A DNA stretch of 64,000 nt from Streptomyces sporangiiformans (lineage in GTDB: Bacteria > Actinomycetota > Actinomycetes > Streptomycetales > Streptomycetaceae): assembly GCF_005768555.2 (NCBI RefSeq), contig NZ_VCHX02000145.1, forward strand, positions 1-64,000, read 5' to 3'. This document shows positions 33,728-42,703 of this stretch, one piece after another (positions within the stretch are counted from its first letter, which is position 1; each line of letters begins with the position of its first letter). Position numbers and translations under genes: made by a program. The notes under the pieces were generated by a model, which had not been told where the DNA came from, searched no databases, and saw only the letters and a list, made by a program, of their open reading frames with translations.

Positions 33728-35179
33728 CTACGGACACACCACCTGGTCGCCCCTCACCACCGCTGACTCCCGCTGCACCGGCGCCTCCGCCCGCACCTTC
33801 CGCACCTCCCGGAAGTCCAAGCCCGCGATCACCTTCAGGGTCTGCCCCTGCCCCTGGACCGCCCGCAGCTCGCTGCCCGGCAGTGCCGCCGCGAGGGAAT
33901 TCGCCGAGCGGTCCCAGCGGGGGTCGTACGTGACGACGGTGCGGTGCGCGCCACGTTCGCGGGCGTTCACCGGCGTACGCGTCGTACGGAACCCGGTCGC
34001 CCGCAGCTCGCTGTCGAGGCGTTTGCCGAGACCGGCGATCGTCGTGCCGTTCTCGACCTGGACCCTGATCTGCTGCGGGGCGACATCGACGGTCACCGTC
34101 TTCGGCGACCGGACCTGGTGCGCGGCGAGCGGCTTGTCCTCGCGCATCGCGCGGAAGAGACGTTCCGCCTTCTTCTCGTTCCACTTCAGCGTCGAGCCGA
34201 TGCCCTTCACGACGTACCCCATCCGCCCGAGCGGGACCGTCGTGAACTCCGACGAGGAGGGCGAGAAGTTCCGCATCGCCCGCCCCAGAGCGATCATGTC
34301 GTCCGCCCCGAACCCTTCGTCCGCCCGCACCGATCCCAGCGCGGCCTGTGTCAGCTCACGGAACTTCACCGGGTTCAGCAGCACTCCGGACGAGGTGGCC
34401 CGCTCGACCAGCGCGGCCAGGAAGCGCTGCTGGCGCTGCATCCGGCCGAGGTCGGAGGCTCCGTCGACGTGCCGCGAGCGCACGTACTGGAGTGCCTGGC
34501 CGCCGTTCAGCTCGTGCGTCCCCGCCTGCAGGTTGAGCCCGGTGTGCGAGTCCTTCAGCGGCCGCACCGTACAGATCCGCACCCCGTTGAGCACGTCCAC
34601 CGTCTTCATGAAGCTGGTGAAGTCGACCTCCAGGTAGTGGTCGATCTTCAGCCGGGTCATGTCCTCGACGGTGCGTACGGTCAGTTGCGGACCGCCCTCC
34701 GCGTACGCGGCGTTGAGCTTGACCGGGTGCGATTTGTGATGTTCTCCGGTGGTTTGGTCGATGTGTGCGGGCATCTTGGCGTACGAGTCGCGCGGCAGGC
34801 TCACGACGCTGGCCCGTTTCCGGTCCGCCGAGATGTGCACGATCATCATGGTGTCCGTGCAGTGGCAGGGGGCGCCGCCGAGCCGGTACTCGTTCTTCTC
34901 CGCCTGTGTGATCTTGTTCCGTTCGTCTGTGCCGACCAACAGGACGTTCATGCCGTGGCCCTTCACGGGCCGGTTCTTCATGTCCTTGAAGGGGTCGACC
35001 CGTTTGATTTCGGTATCGACGCCGGTGACCACCGCGTGCCCGATGCCGGCCGCCGCGAGCACCACCACGGAGACCGAGGTCGTCGCGCGCATGGCCCACC
35101 GCGGCTGCTTGCGTCGTACGGACGGACGCGCCGGGCGCTGCCGCGGAGGCCGGGCAGGGGGGCGGGGCGGCTTGGGCAC
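33728..35179 (-). CDS. LCP family protein 3 with LytR_C domain
   Basis: This 483-residue protein begins at a GTG (MPKPPRPPARPPRQRPARPS) with a basic, proline-rich tail before the membrane segment TTSVSVVVLAAAGIGHAVV. The LCP domain carries NVLLVGTDERN, HCTDTMMIVHISAD, VSLPRDSYAK, LNAAYAEGGPQLTVRTVEDM, HYLEVDFTSFMKTVDVLNGV and VRSRHVDGASDLGRMQRQQ. The last 100 residues (from TVTVDVAPQQIRVQVENGTT) form a LytR_C domain, found in a subset of LCP proteins. It is divergent from the family-2 glycosyltransferase gene. Confidence 0.93.
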   Translation of the reverse strand: MPKPPRPPARPPRQRPARPSVRRKQPRWAMRATTSVSVVVLAAAGIGHAVVTGVDTEIKRVDPFKDMKNRPVKGHGMNVLLVGTDERNKITQAEKNEYRLGGAPCHCTDTMMIVHISADRKRASVVSLPRDSYAKMPAHIDQTTGEHHKSHPVKLNAAYAEGGPQLTVRTVEDMTRLKIDHYLEVDFTSFMKTVDVLNGVRICTVRPLKDSHTGLNLQAGTHELNGGQALQYVRSRHVDGASDLGRMQRQQRFLAALVERATSSGVLLNPVKFRELTQAALGSVRADEGFGADDMIALGRAMRNFSPSSSEFTTVPLGRMGYVVKGIGSTLKWNEKKAERLFRAMREDKPLAAHQVRSPKTVTVDVAPQQIRVQVENGTTIAGLGKRLDSELRATGFRTTRTPVNARERGAHRTVVTYDPRWDRSANSLAAALPGSELRAVQGQGQTLKVIAGLDFREVRKVRAEAPVQRESAVVRGDQVVCP

Positions 35180-35379
35180 GGGGGGACACCTCCGCGTGGG
35201 ACGGGTGCGTGATCCGTGAGCACCGTAGGCCCATACGATCGGCTTACCGGCGCAGCGCCCCGGGCGGCGCGCGACCGTGTCCCCCGTTCGCGGTAACGTA
35301 CCCCCGTTGTTGCCTTTCCCGGGGGCCGGCCTCAGGCCCCCCGGCCATCCGGACCCCGGACCCCGGCCGAGAAGACGAG

Positions 35380-36432
35380 ATGGAGCCCCAGCGCGTGAAT
35401 TCCGACGGGCGTCTCCCCGCCGTATCCGTGATCATGCCCGTTCTCAACGAGGAGCGGCATCTGCGCGGAGCGGTTCAAGCGATCCTCGCCCAGGAGTACG
35501 CGGGCGAGATGGAGGTCGTGATCGCACTCGGTCCCTCCACGGACCGTACGGACGACATCGCCGCGGAACTCGTCGCCGAGACCGCGGCCCACCCGAACAA
35601 GCGCGTGCACACGGTCCCGAACCCGACCGGGCGCACCCCGGCCGCGCTGAACGCCGCGATCAAGGCGTCCCGCCACCCCGTCGTCGTACGCGTCGACGGT
35701 CACGGCATGCTCTCGCCGGACTACATCGCGACCGCCGTGCGCCTCCTGGAGGACACCGGCGCGCAGAACGTCGGCGGCATCATGCACGCCGAGGGCGAGA
35801 ACGACTGGGAGCACGCGGTCGCCGCCGCCATGACGTCGAAGATCGGCGTGGGGAACGCGGCGTTCCACACCGGCGGTGAAGCGGGTCCCGCCGAGACGGT
35901 CTACCTCGGTGTCTTCCGGCGGGAGGCCCTTGAGCAACAGGGCGGCTACAACGAGGAGTTCATCCGCGCCCAGGACTGGGAGCTGAACTTCCGTATCCGG
36001 GAGGCGGGCGGGCTCATCTGGTTCTCGCCCGAGCTGAAGGTCTCCTACCGGCCGCGGCCGAGCGTGAAGGCGCTGGCCAAGCAGTACAAGGACTACGGCC
36101 GTTGGCGCCACGTCGTCGCCCGCTACCACGAGGGCTCCATCAACCTGCGCTACCTCGCCCCGCCGACCGCGGTCTGCGCGATCGCGGCGGGCGTGGTGGT
36201 GGGCGCGGCGCTGACTCCGTGGGGTCTTGTGATCCCGGCCGGCTACCTCCTGGCCATCGCCGCGGGTTCCGTACCGGCGGGCAAGGGACTTCCGCTGAAG
36301 GCGCGGCTGCAGGTCCCGGTCGCCCTCGCCACCATGCACATGTCCTGGGGCTGGGGCTTCCTGACCAGCCCGAAGGCCCTGGCCAAGAAGGTCATCGCCT
36401 CGCGGCGCCCGGCGGTGCTGAGCGAGGCCTGA
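35380..36432 (+). CDS. Family-2 glycosyltransferase
   Basis: This 350-residue enzyme starts MEPQRVNSDGRLPAVSVIMP at ATG 35380; a GTG five codons later is an alternative. The GT-A domain shows VSVIMPVLNEERHLRGAV, the nucleotide-sugar region RVDGHGMLSPDYI and the acceptor-side QDWELNFRIREAGG. C-terminal hydrophobic stretches (TAVCAIAAGVVVGAALTPWG, LVIPAGYLLAIAAG) suggest membrane association. It lies among five LCP genes, so building the polymer that they attach is a reasonable, unproven role. Confidence 0.92.
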   Translation: MEPQRVNSDGRLPAVSVIMPVLNEERHLRGAVQAILAQEYAGEMEVVIALGPSTDRTDDIAAELVAETAAHPNKRVHTVPNPTGRTPAALNAAIKASRHPVVVRVDGHGMLSPDYIATAVRLLEDTGAQNVGGIMHAEGENDWEHAVAAAMTSKIGVGNAAFHTGGEAGPAETVYLGVFRREALEQQGGYNEEFIRAQDWELNFRIREAGGLIWFSPELKVSYRPRPSVKALAKQYKDYGRWRHVVARYHEGSINLRYLAPPTAVCAIAAGVVVGAALTPWGLVIPAGYLLAIAAGSVPAGKGLPLKARLQVPVALATMHMSWGWGFLTSPKALAKKVIASRRPAVLSEA

Positions 36433-36464
36433 GCCTCTGCCCGAGCCCTGCCTCAGCCGTGTGG

Positions 36465-36499
36465 GTGTGGGCCGCCTCTCGCCGAGAGGCGGCCCACAC
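36465..36499. terminator. Bidirectional terminator between glycosyltransferase and LCP 4
   Basis: GTGTGGGCCGCCTCTC and GAGAGGCGGCCCACAC pair perfectly over 16 bp with a three-base loop. The hairpin lies between convergent genes, 33 bases after one stop and five bases from the other. Confidence 0.85.
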
Positions 36500-36503
36500 T
36501 CCG

Positions 36504-38162
36504 TTACGACTTCCAGGTGAAGTTCGGGTCGACGTGCATGCAGGCCTTGTCGTTCGCGCCGTTCAGCGCGTCGGCCGACGTCGGAGTCTTGTCGTCCTCC
36601 TTCTCGGCCTGGTACACCGTGCCCTCGCGCCAGTCCGCGCCCACGACCAGGGTCACCCCTGAGACGTCGGTCGACCTCTCCACCGAACGCAGGGGAATGC
36701 CGAGGGCCTTGGCGACCTGCTGGGCATCACCCTCCAGCTCGGCGCTCGGATAGCGGACGACGGTCTTGTCCTCCGCCAACTGTGCCGAGTGGTCGGCCGT
36801 CGCCTTGGTGAAGCCCTTACCGACGAGCAGTCCGCTCACCGCGCCCGCACGCCCGGAGACGGGGCCGAGGGTGGACGTGCGCGTGCCGTTCTGCACCACG
36901 ATCCCGATTTCGTCATCCGCCGCGGCCGGATCCTTGGAGACCTTCTCCTTCGCCGGACTCTTCGCGCTCTTCCCGTCCAGGGCGATGTCCTCACGCACCA
37001 GCCGGAACAGCTTCTCCGCGTCACCCGGCTTGGGCACCACCCGCGCGCCGACGTACTGGTACGGCATCGTCGTCATGGTGATGCGCTTCGGCGGTACCTT
37101 CCTCAGCTCGTTGCTGAGGTCGTAGAGCTTCTTGACGGTGTCCAGGCCCGGGTCCACGGTGATGGCCTCGGTGGCCTTCTCGGCGAGTGAGCGCAGCTTG
37201 TTGGGGTTGCTGAGGGTGGCGTTCTCGCGCAGCACCCGGACCATGGAGTTCATGTACATGTGCTGCGCCTTGGCGCGGCCTATGTCGCTGCCGTCCTCGA
37301 AGCCGTAGCGGGTGCGCAGCCACTGCAGGGCCTGCTCGCCCTTGACGGGATGAGTGCCCTTCTTCATCTTCAGGCCGGAACCGTGGCCCTCGCTGTCGCG
37401 GGAGTAGATGTTGGCGTCCACGCAGACCGGGACTCCGCCGATGGCGTCCGCCATCGACACCACACCCGCGAAGTCGATCTTCATGAAGTGGTTGATATGG
37501 ATCCCGGTGAGCTCCTGCCAGGTGGCCACGCTGCAACCGGGGCCGCCGCGGCCGAGGGACTGGTTGGTCATCGTCAGCCGCGTGCTCGCCGGATAGACCT
37601 TGTCGTCCTCCGGATCGGTGCACTTGGGAATCTTCACCAGGGTGTCGCGCGGCATGCTGATCACCGACATGTTGGAGCGGTCGGCGGACAGGTGCAGCAG
37701 CATCTGGACATCCGCGAGGGGCGTGCTGCCGAAGGTGTCCTTGGCGCCGCCGAGCTTCTGGTTCTCCTTCGAGTCCCGTGCGTCCGACCCGATGAGCAGG
37801 ATGTTCAAGGGGGTCTGACCCGCCGCGTTCGGTGTCGGCTCGGCGATCTTCGTGTCGCCGAGGTTCAGGTCGTCCTGCTTGATGTTGCTGTTGAGATGCT
37901 CGTAGTACAGATATCCCGCGCCGGCGGTACCGAGTATCAGGACGGCGAGCACGATCGCGAACCATCGAAGGATCCGCCGACCGCGCCGAGGTATCTGCGG
38001 CCCGCCCCCGTGCCGCCCTCCGCCGCCGCTACGTCTTCGGCCCCGTGGCGCCGGAGTGGAGTCCTCGCCCCGCGCCTCGTACCGGCTGTGCTCCCCGCCT
38101 CGGTCCGCCGAATGCGGGGCGCGCGATCTGGGCCCCTCCCCACGCACGCTGCTGTGCGCCAT
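36504..38162 (-). CDS. LCP family protein 4 with LytR_C domain
   Basis: This 552-residue protein starts at ATG 38162 (MAHSSVRGEGPRSRAPHSAD) behind GGGAGGCAGGGAC. A 60-residue basic, Gly-rich cytoplasmic part precedes the membrane segment WFAIVLAVLILGTAGAGYLYY. LCP motifs are NILLIGSDARDS, ADVQMLLHLSAD, ISMPRDTLVKIP, HFMKIDFAGVVSMADAIGGV and WLRTRYGFEDGSDIGRAKAQ. A charged linker leads to LytR_C (IGIVVQNGTRTSTLGPVSGR). Cysteines in the LCP domain (KCTD, PGCSV, PVCVD) may form a disulfide, as in the other cysteine-bearing copies here. Confidence 0.93.
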   Translation of the reverse strand: MAHSSVRGEGPRSRAPHSADRGGEHSRYEARGEDSTPAPRGRRRSGGGGRHGGGPQIPRRGRRILRWFAIVLAVLILGTAGAGYLYYEHLNSNIKQDDLNLGDTKIAEPTPNAAGQTPLNILLIGSDARDSKENQKLGGAKDTFGSTPLADVQMLLHLSADRSNMSVISMPRDTLVKIPKCTDPEDDKVYPASTRLTMTNQSLGRGGPGCSVATWQELTGIHINHFMKIDFAGVVSMADAIGGVPVCVDANIYSRDSEGHGSGLKMKKGTHPVKGEQALQWLRTRYGFEDGSDIGRAKAQHMYMNSMVRVLRENATLSNPNKLRSLAEKATEAITVDPGLDTVKKLYDLSNELRKVPPKRITMTTMPYQYVGARVVPKPGDAEKLFRLVREDIALDGKSAKSPAKEKVSKDPAAADDEIGIVVQNGTRTSTLGPVSGRAGAVSGLLVGKGFTKATADHSAQLAEDKTVVRYPSAELEGDAQQVAKALGIPLRSVERSTDVSGVTLVVGADWREGTVYQAEKEDDKTPTSADALNGANDKACMHVDPNFTWKS

Positions 38163-38198
38163 GTCCCTGCCTCCCACCCCTTGCGCCCACCTGCACAC

Positions 38199-38236
38199 GG
38201 GTCCGTCCCGCGCCTTGTTAGACGCGGGACGGACCC
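38199..38236 (-). terminator. Terminator after LCP 5
   Basis: GGGTCCGTCCCGCG and CGCGGGACGGACCC form a perfect 14-bp stem with a ten-base loop, six bases past the stop of LCP 5 and 36 bases before the start of LCP 4. The two genes are therefore probably transcribed separately despite sharing a strand. Confidence 0.8.
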
Positions 38237-38242
38237 ATTAGG

Positions 38243-40015
38243 TCACTTGGCGCACTCAACCTTGTCCGCAGTGGACTTCTGGACATCCGACGCCTTCGAC
38301 GGATTGGTCAGGGAAACCCCTGCCCCCTTGAAGTCCTCCCCCAGGGTGAGAGTAATCGCGGGCTGTCCCTGGGAGTTGGTCACGCTTTCGCCCGGCTTCA
38401 TGGCCGATCCGGGCAGGCCCATGAGGTCGGCGAGCCTGCGTGCCTGGTCGGCCTGATCGGGAGCGTACTCGAGGGTCGTCTTCTTCAGGGTCGCCTCGGC
38501 GTTGCCCGCGTTCTCGGACTTGGTCACGCCCTCGTCGTTCTGCAGCCAGTTGAGGGTTTCCTGTGCGGAGCCGGCGGGGGCACCGCCGTTGAGGACCCGG
38601 ACGCGTACCTCCGAAGGGTCGGCCTTGCTGCCCTTGAGGCGGGCGGCGACCGCGGCCTTCTCCTTCTTCTGCTGCTGCTTGACCGCGGTGAGCGATGTGT
38701 CGTCGCGGATCAGGGAGAACAGCTGGTCGGATTGGGGCTCCTGCAGGACGACCGTCGTCTTGACCTTCTCCGCGGGGTTGTCGATCACGGGCACGGTGGT
38801 GAAGGACAGGTTCTTGGTGTCGAACTTGCCCAGCTCGAGGCCGAGGTCGCGGAGCTTGTTGATGTCGTTGATCTGGGAGTCGACGGTCAGCGCCTTGGTA
38901 CCCGCCTCCGCCAGCTTCAGCAGCTTCGTCGGGCTGGTGAGTGTGTCGTTCGACTTGAGCTTGCGCATCAGGGCGCTGAGGAACTGCTGCTGCAGCCCGA
39001 TCCGGCTCAGGTCGCCGCCGAAGCCCACGGAGTGGCGGGTGCGGACGAAGGCCAGCGCCTCCTCACCCTCGATGGTGTGCTTGCCCTTGGACAGCTTGAG
39101 CTTGGAGTCCGGGTCGTTGATGTCCTTGGCCAGACAGACCTCGACACCGCCGACCGCCGAAGTCAGCGTCTTGACCGCGTTGAAGTCGGCCACCATGAAG
39201 TGGTCCATCTTTATGCCGGTCAGTTCGGTGACGGTCCGCATCGTGCAGCTCGGCGTCCGCCCTTCCTGGCCGAGGCTGTTGTTGAAGCGGGTGCCCTGGG
39301 TGCCCCGGATGACCTTGGTGCTGCCGTCCTTCTGCGTCGTCGGGCAGTCCGGGATGTCCGTGATCAGGTCACGCGGGATGCTCAACGCGGTGGCGTTCGT
39401 ACGGTCCTTGGAGACGTGCAGGACGACCGTGGTGTCGGCGTGACCGGCACTGCCGGAGTCGCCGTAGCCGTCGTTACCGCTGCCGGTGCGCTTGTCGGTG
39501 CCGACCAGCAGGATGTTGATCGCCCGGTCCTTGCTGAAGCCGCCGGTGCCGGCGCCGTCGTCGGAGACGGACGTGATGTTGCCGTTCAGGTGCTCGTAGT
39601 AGAGGTACGCCGCCGCGCTCGTTCCGACCAGGAGGAAGGCCATCGTGCCGCCCGTCCAGATCAGGATCCTCTTGCCCTTCGACTTCTTCGGGCGGCCCTT
39701 GCGACGGCTGGGCGGCGGGTCCTGCGGCGGGCGCCGCCTGCGCTGTCCTGGCACCGAGGGCTCCAGAAGTGTGTCCTCCGTCGTGCCGCGGCGCTCGCGC
39801 CCCGGCGCCGTACGGCCGCGCGTGGGCGCGGCCGCACCGGTCGCGGTGGCGGCCGCGACACCCGCCTTCGCGGTTCTGCGGGAACGGGGCCCCGGAACCG
39901 ATGGCTGCGCTGCGGAAGGCTGCAGTCGCAGTTCGTAGTCACCGGTGTTCGGATTGAGTACCCATTGGTCTGCGGGGTCGATGTTGTCCGCCCGCCCACG
40001 GCCTTGCGCGTCCAC
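38243..40015 (-). CDS. LCP family protein 5 with LytR_C domain
   Basis: This 590-residue protein starts at a GTG (40015) with GGAGG ten bases upstream; a frame beginning 48 bases earlier lacks that site. The cytoplasmic part contains NIDPADQWVLNPNTGDYELR, then an Arg/Pro-rich stretch. The membrane segment is ILIWTGGTMAFLLVGTSAAA. LCP motifs are NILLVGTDKRTG, HADTTVVLHVSKD, LSIPRDLITDIP, HFMVADFNAVKTLTSAVGGV and ALAFVRTRHSVGFGGDLSRI. LytR_C follows (VRVRVLNGGAPAGSAQETLN). It ends VQKSTADKVECAK. Confidence 0.93.
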   Translation of the reverse strand: MDAQGRGRADNIDPADQWVLNPNTGDYELRLQPSAAQPSVPGPRSRRTAKAGVAAATATGAAAPTRGRTAPGRERRGTTEDTLLEPSVPGQRRRRPPQDPPPSRRKGRPKKSKGKRILIWTGGTMAFLLVGTSAAAYLYYEHLNGNITSVSDDGAGTGGFSKDRAINILLVGTDKRTGSGNDGYGDSGSAGHADTTVVLHVSKDRTNATALSIPRDLITDIPDCPTTQKDGSTKVIRGTQGTRFNNSLGQEGRTPSCTMRTVTELTGIKMDHFMVADFNAVKTLTSAVGGVEVCLAKDINDPDSKLKLSKGKHTIEGEEALAFVRTRHSVGFGGDLSRIGLQQQFLSALMRKLKSNDTLTSPTKLLKLAEAGTKALTVDSQINDINKLRDLGLELGKFDTKNLSFTTVPVIDNPAEKVKTTVVLQEPQSDQLFSLIRDDTSLTAVKQQQKKEKAAVAARLKGSKADPSEVRVRVLNGGAPAGSAQETLNWLQNDEGVTKSENAGNAEATLKKTTLEYAPDQADQARRLADLMGLPGSAMKPGESVTNSQGQPAITLTLGEDFKGAGVSLTNPSKASDVQKSTADKVECAK

Positions 40016-40257
40016 GGTTGTCTGAGTCCTCCGTCGGGGCCACGCGGCGCCTTCCCCCTCCAAGGCGCTCGGTCTGGTTCCAAGCAGTGCGCGACCTCAT
40101 GGCCGGTTGCACCGGATCGCTCACACTATCCGGCCAGTTCAGCGTCAAGGGACGCCGGTGACAAATTCCACGTCTTACAACCGGGCAATCCGACCTATTT
40201 CTTTGAACGAATGTTCCCCGTCTTGACGTGCGCTTTACTCGCAGGCGCGTTCGGCGG

Positions 40258-41580
40258 TTAACCGCAGGCGTCATCGGCCGCGGTGTTGCCGCGGAAAGTC
40301 GGCGCCGGGCTCGACGTGCGTGAAGGCGTGTCAGGCCGCTTTCCGCCCGTTTTGCCGTTCTCGTCGCCGTGGCCGTCCGGCTTCTTGCCGTTGTTTCCCC
40401 GCGATTCCCCATCGCCTCCGGGTACTTCTTCGCTCCGTTTTGCTCCGGAATCCTCCGGAACTTCCTTGGCGACTTCCACCGGAGCGTCCCTCCGGAGCCG
40501 ATCGAAGAGTTTCTCCGCCTCGGGCTCCACAAGCTGGTCACGATTGGCGTTGTGGGTGTACGACTCTCGAGGCACCGTCAGAAACTGCACACGTTCGGTA
40601 GGGATATCGCGCATGCCGCGGACCAGGTCATACAAGCCCCTCAGGTTCGCCAGTGCCGGGTCCGTGGTGAGCGACGAGGTCGCCGCGTCGAGCAACGGAT
40701 AGAGCTTCACGGGATTCAGCAGTACGTCGTTGCCGCGGACCTTGTTGACGAGTGCCCCCAGGAACCGCTGCTGGCGGCCCATCCGTTCGGTGTCGCTGCC
40801 GTCGCCGATGCTCTTGCGGGCGCGTACGTAGCCGAGGGCCTGCTCGCCGTCGAGCTTCACCCTGCCCGCGGGGAGCCGCAGTTTGGCCGCGGGGTCGTCG
40901 ATCGGCCCCTTGAGGCAGACCTGGACGCCGTCGACCGCGTCGACCATGTCCTTGAAGCCGCTGAAGTCCACGACCACGTGGTGGTCGACGCGGATGTTCG
41001 TCAGCTTCTCGACCGTGCGGATCGTGCAGGCCGAACCCCCGGTCTGGAAGGCGTGGTTGAACATCGCGAACACCGGCTTCGAGCGGCTGCCGTCCGGGCG
41101 GCGGCAGCCGGGCACGTCCACCATCAGATCGCGGGGGAGCGAGACCGCGGTCGCGCTGCGCCGGTCCGCCGCGAGGTGCAGCAGGATCGCGGTGTCGGAG
41201 CGTTCGGTGCCGGAGTCCCGTCCGTACTCGCCGTTGCCGTCGCCGGAGCGCGAGTCCGACCCGATCAGCAGGATGTTCTGGGCGCCCCGGACCAGAGCGG
41301 TCGGCCGCTCCTTCTCATAACGGGCGAGCTCGGCGGCGGCGGCCTCGTCCGCGGTGATGTTGCCGTTCAGCTTCTCGTACACCGCCCAGCCGGCCCCCGC
41401 GGCACCGAGCACGACGACGGCCGCTCCGATCGCCGCGTACCGCAGCCACCGCCGCCGGCGCCGCGCGCGCCCGGCACCGGTGGGGGACACGCCCGCACCC
41501 GGCCCGAGAACGCCTTCGGCGCCCATCGGCCCGGGCCCCGAGGAGGGCGTACCCGCGGTGTCGCTCACGTCTGGGTCCAC
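40258..41580 (-). CDS. LCP (LytR-CpsA-Psr) family protein 6
   Basis: This 440-residue protein begins MDPDVSDTAGTPSSGPGPMG at a GTG (41580); a GTG four codons later is also possible. An arginine cluster (RARRRRRWLRYA) precedes the membrane segment AAIGAAVVVLGAAGAGWAVY. LCP motifs are NILLIGSDSRSGDGN, RSDTAILLHLAAD, VSLPRDLMVDVPG, VVVDFSGFKDMVDAVDGV and ALGYVRARKSIGDGSDTERM. There is no LytR_C domain. The last 60 residues are a Gly/Lys/Pro-rich tail ending NTAADDACG. A 240-base gap separates it from LCP 5, so it may have its own promoter. Confidence 0.92.
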   Translation of the reverse strand: MDPDVSDTAGTPSSGPGPMGAEGVLGPGAGVSPTGAGRARRRRRWLRYAAIGAAVVVLGAAGAGWAVYEKLNGNITADEAAAAELARYEKERPTALVRGAQNILLIGSDSRSGDGNGEYGRDSGTERSDTAILLHLAADRRSATAVSLPRDLMVDVPGCRRPDGSRSKPVFAMFNHAFQTGGSACTIRTVEKLTNIRVDHHVVVDFSGFKDMVDAVDGVQVCLKGPIDDPAAKLRLPAGRVKLDGEQALGYVRARKSIGDGSDTERMGRQQRFLGALVNKVRGNDVLLNPVKLYPLLDAATSSLTTDPALANLRGLYDLVRGMRDIPTERVQFLTVPRESYTHNANRDQLVEPEAEKLFDRLRRDAPVEVAKEVPEDSGAKRSEEVPGGDGESRGNNGKKPDGHGDENGKTGGKRPDTPSRTSSPAPTFRGNTAADDACG

Positions 41581-41715
41581 CCCTCATGGCGTACGAGCAT
41601 GTCGTGCTCTTACGACCATGGCCCGGACGGACGTGAGGGGCCCGTGGGCGAAGGGGCGGGGTAGGCCGAACGGGGTACTTCGTCGAGCCGCGGGTACTTC
41701 TTCGAGCCGACGGTG

Positions 41716-41814
41716 AGGGGCGCCCCGTCAGGGGCGCGGGGCTGTTACATCATGCGGCTCCGCCGCGCGGGCGCGACAAGCCACGAACGACCCGCACCCT
41801 GCGAACGACCCGCA
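41716..41814 (+). repeat. Dispersed intergenic repeat, copy C
   Basis: GGGGCGCGGGGCTGTTACAT and the following TCATGCGGCTCCGCCGCGCG block match copy B2 (1895-2032, minus strand) closely, followed by the common GCGCGAC-AGCCACGA core. It fills the gap between LCP 6 and the TIGR03089 gene, about 40 kb from the other copies. No coding potential is evident. Confidence 0.7.
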
Positions 41815-41842
41815 GTCCCCAGCCGTACTTCCACGGATCGCC

Positions 41843-42598
41843 TCAGCGAGCCGTGGCCGTCACCCGTTCACTCTCGATCCGCTTGGCGAGAGCCTCCTCG
41901 CCGAGCTGGTCGAGATGGCGGCACAGGACCACGGAGCCGCCGATGGAGAGCGGCGCGTACAGACCGGCGCTCAGGCCCTCCCAGGTGTCGTACGGACGCG
42001 CCGACAGCAGCCGCGATCCGGGTCCCGTCAGGTCGAGCCCGGGGGCGTCGGCGCGGGCCCGCTCGACGACCTCCGCGCCCGTGTACTCCGCCCCGGCCAC
42101 GATCAGCGCGGGAGCCTCCGGGTCCACGGGGGCGTACGCCTGGAAGTGGTCGCCGTGGGTGGGGACCTCGACCGCGTAGTCGGCGTACCCGGCGGGCGGA
42201 GTCGGGAAGCGGCGGCCCAGCGGTGCGAGGGACAGGGCGATCCGGTCGCCGGAGCAGGCGAGCCCCGCGTCGAACTGGCCCGGCCCGGCGACGACATGGT
42301 CGGCGGCCGCCGCGTCGCCCCCGACATCCGCGATCACTCCCACCGAGGAGCAGGCGAGCAGCCACACCGCCGTCTGCCAGTGCGCGGGCAGCAGCAGGGC
42401 GACCCGCTCGCCGGGCTCGGCGGACCACTCGTCCTGGAGCAGATTGGCGGTCTTGGCCACCCAATTGGCGAAGGTCGCCACGGACAGTTCGACGCGTTCG
42501 CCGGTGGCGTCGTCGTAGAAGGTCACCAGGGGGCGCGCGGGGTCCGCGGAGAGCGCGGATCGCAGCAGGTCGGCAGGGGTGCGGTCGGTGGCGTTCAC
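41843..42598 (-). CDS. TIGR03089 family protein (truncated AMP-binding-like)
   Basis: This 251-residue protein starts at GTG 42598 (MNATDRTPADLLRSALSADP). It resembles the N-terminal part of acyl-CoA synthetases (LVTFYDDATGERVELSVATF, GERVALLLPAHWQTAVWLLA, GGSVVLCRHLDQLGEEALAK). It lacks the ATP-binding core and the C-terminal domain, as is normal for this actinobacterial family. A complete adenylation reaction is unlikely. It is divergent from the secreted amidase gene, with about 100 bases between them. Confidence 0.85.
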   Translation of the reverse strand: MNATDRTPADLLRSALSADPARPLVTFYDDATGERVELSVATFANWVAKTANLLQDEWSAEPGERVALLLPAHWQTAVWLLACSSVGVIADVGGDAAAADHVVAGPGQFDAGLACSGDRIALSLAPLGRRFPTPPAGYADYAVEVPTHGDHFQAYAPVDPEAPALIVAGAEYTGAEVVERARADAPGLDLTGPGSRLLSARPYDTWEGLSAGLYAPLSIGGSVVLCRHLDQLGEEALAKRIESERVTATAR

Positions 42599-42703
42599 GG
42601 GACGCAAGCGTACGCGGGCGGTCGTCCGGGCGGAGGAGCGCGGGCCCACCGGTTCGGCCGAGTGCACCCGACGGTCCGTCAAGTCCCGGATGGACAGGAA
42701 AGT

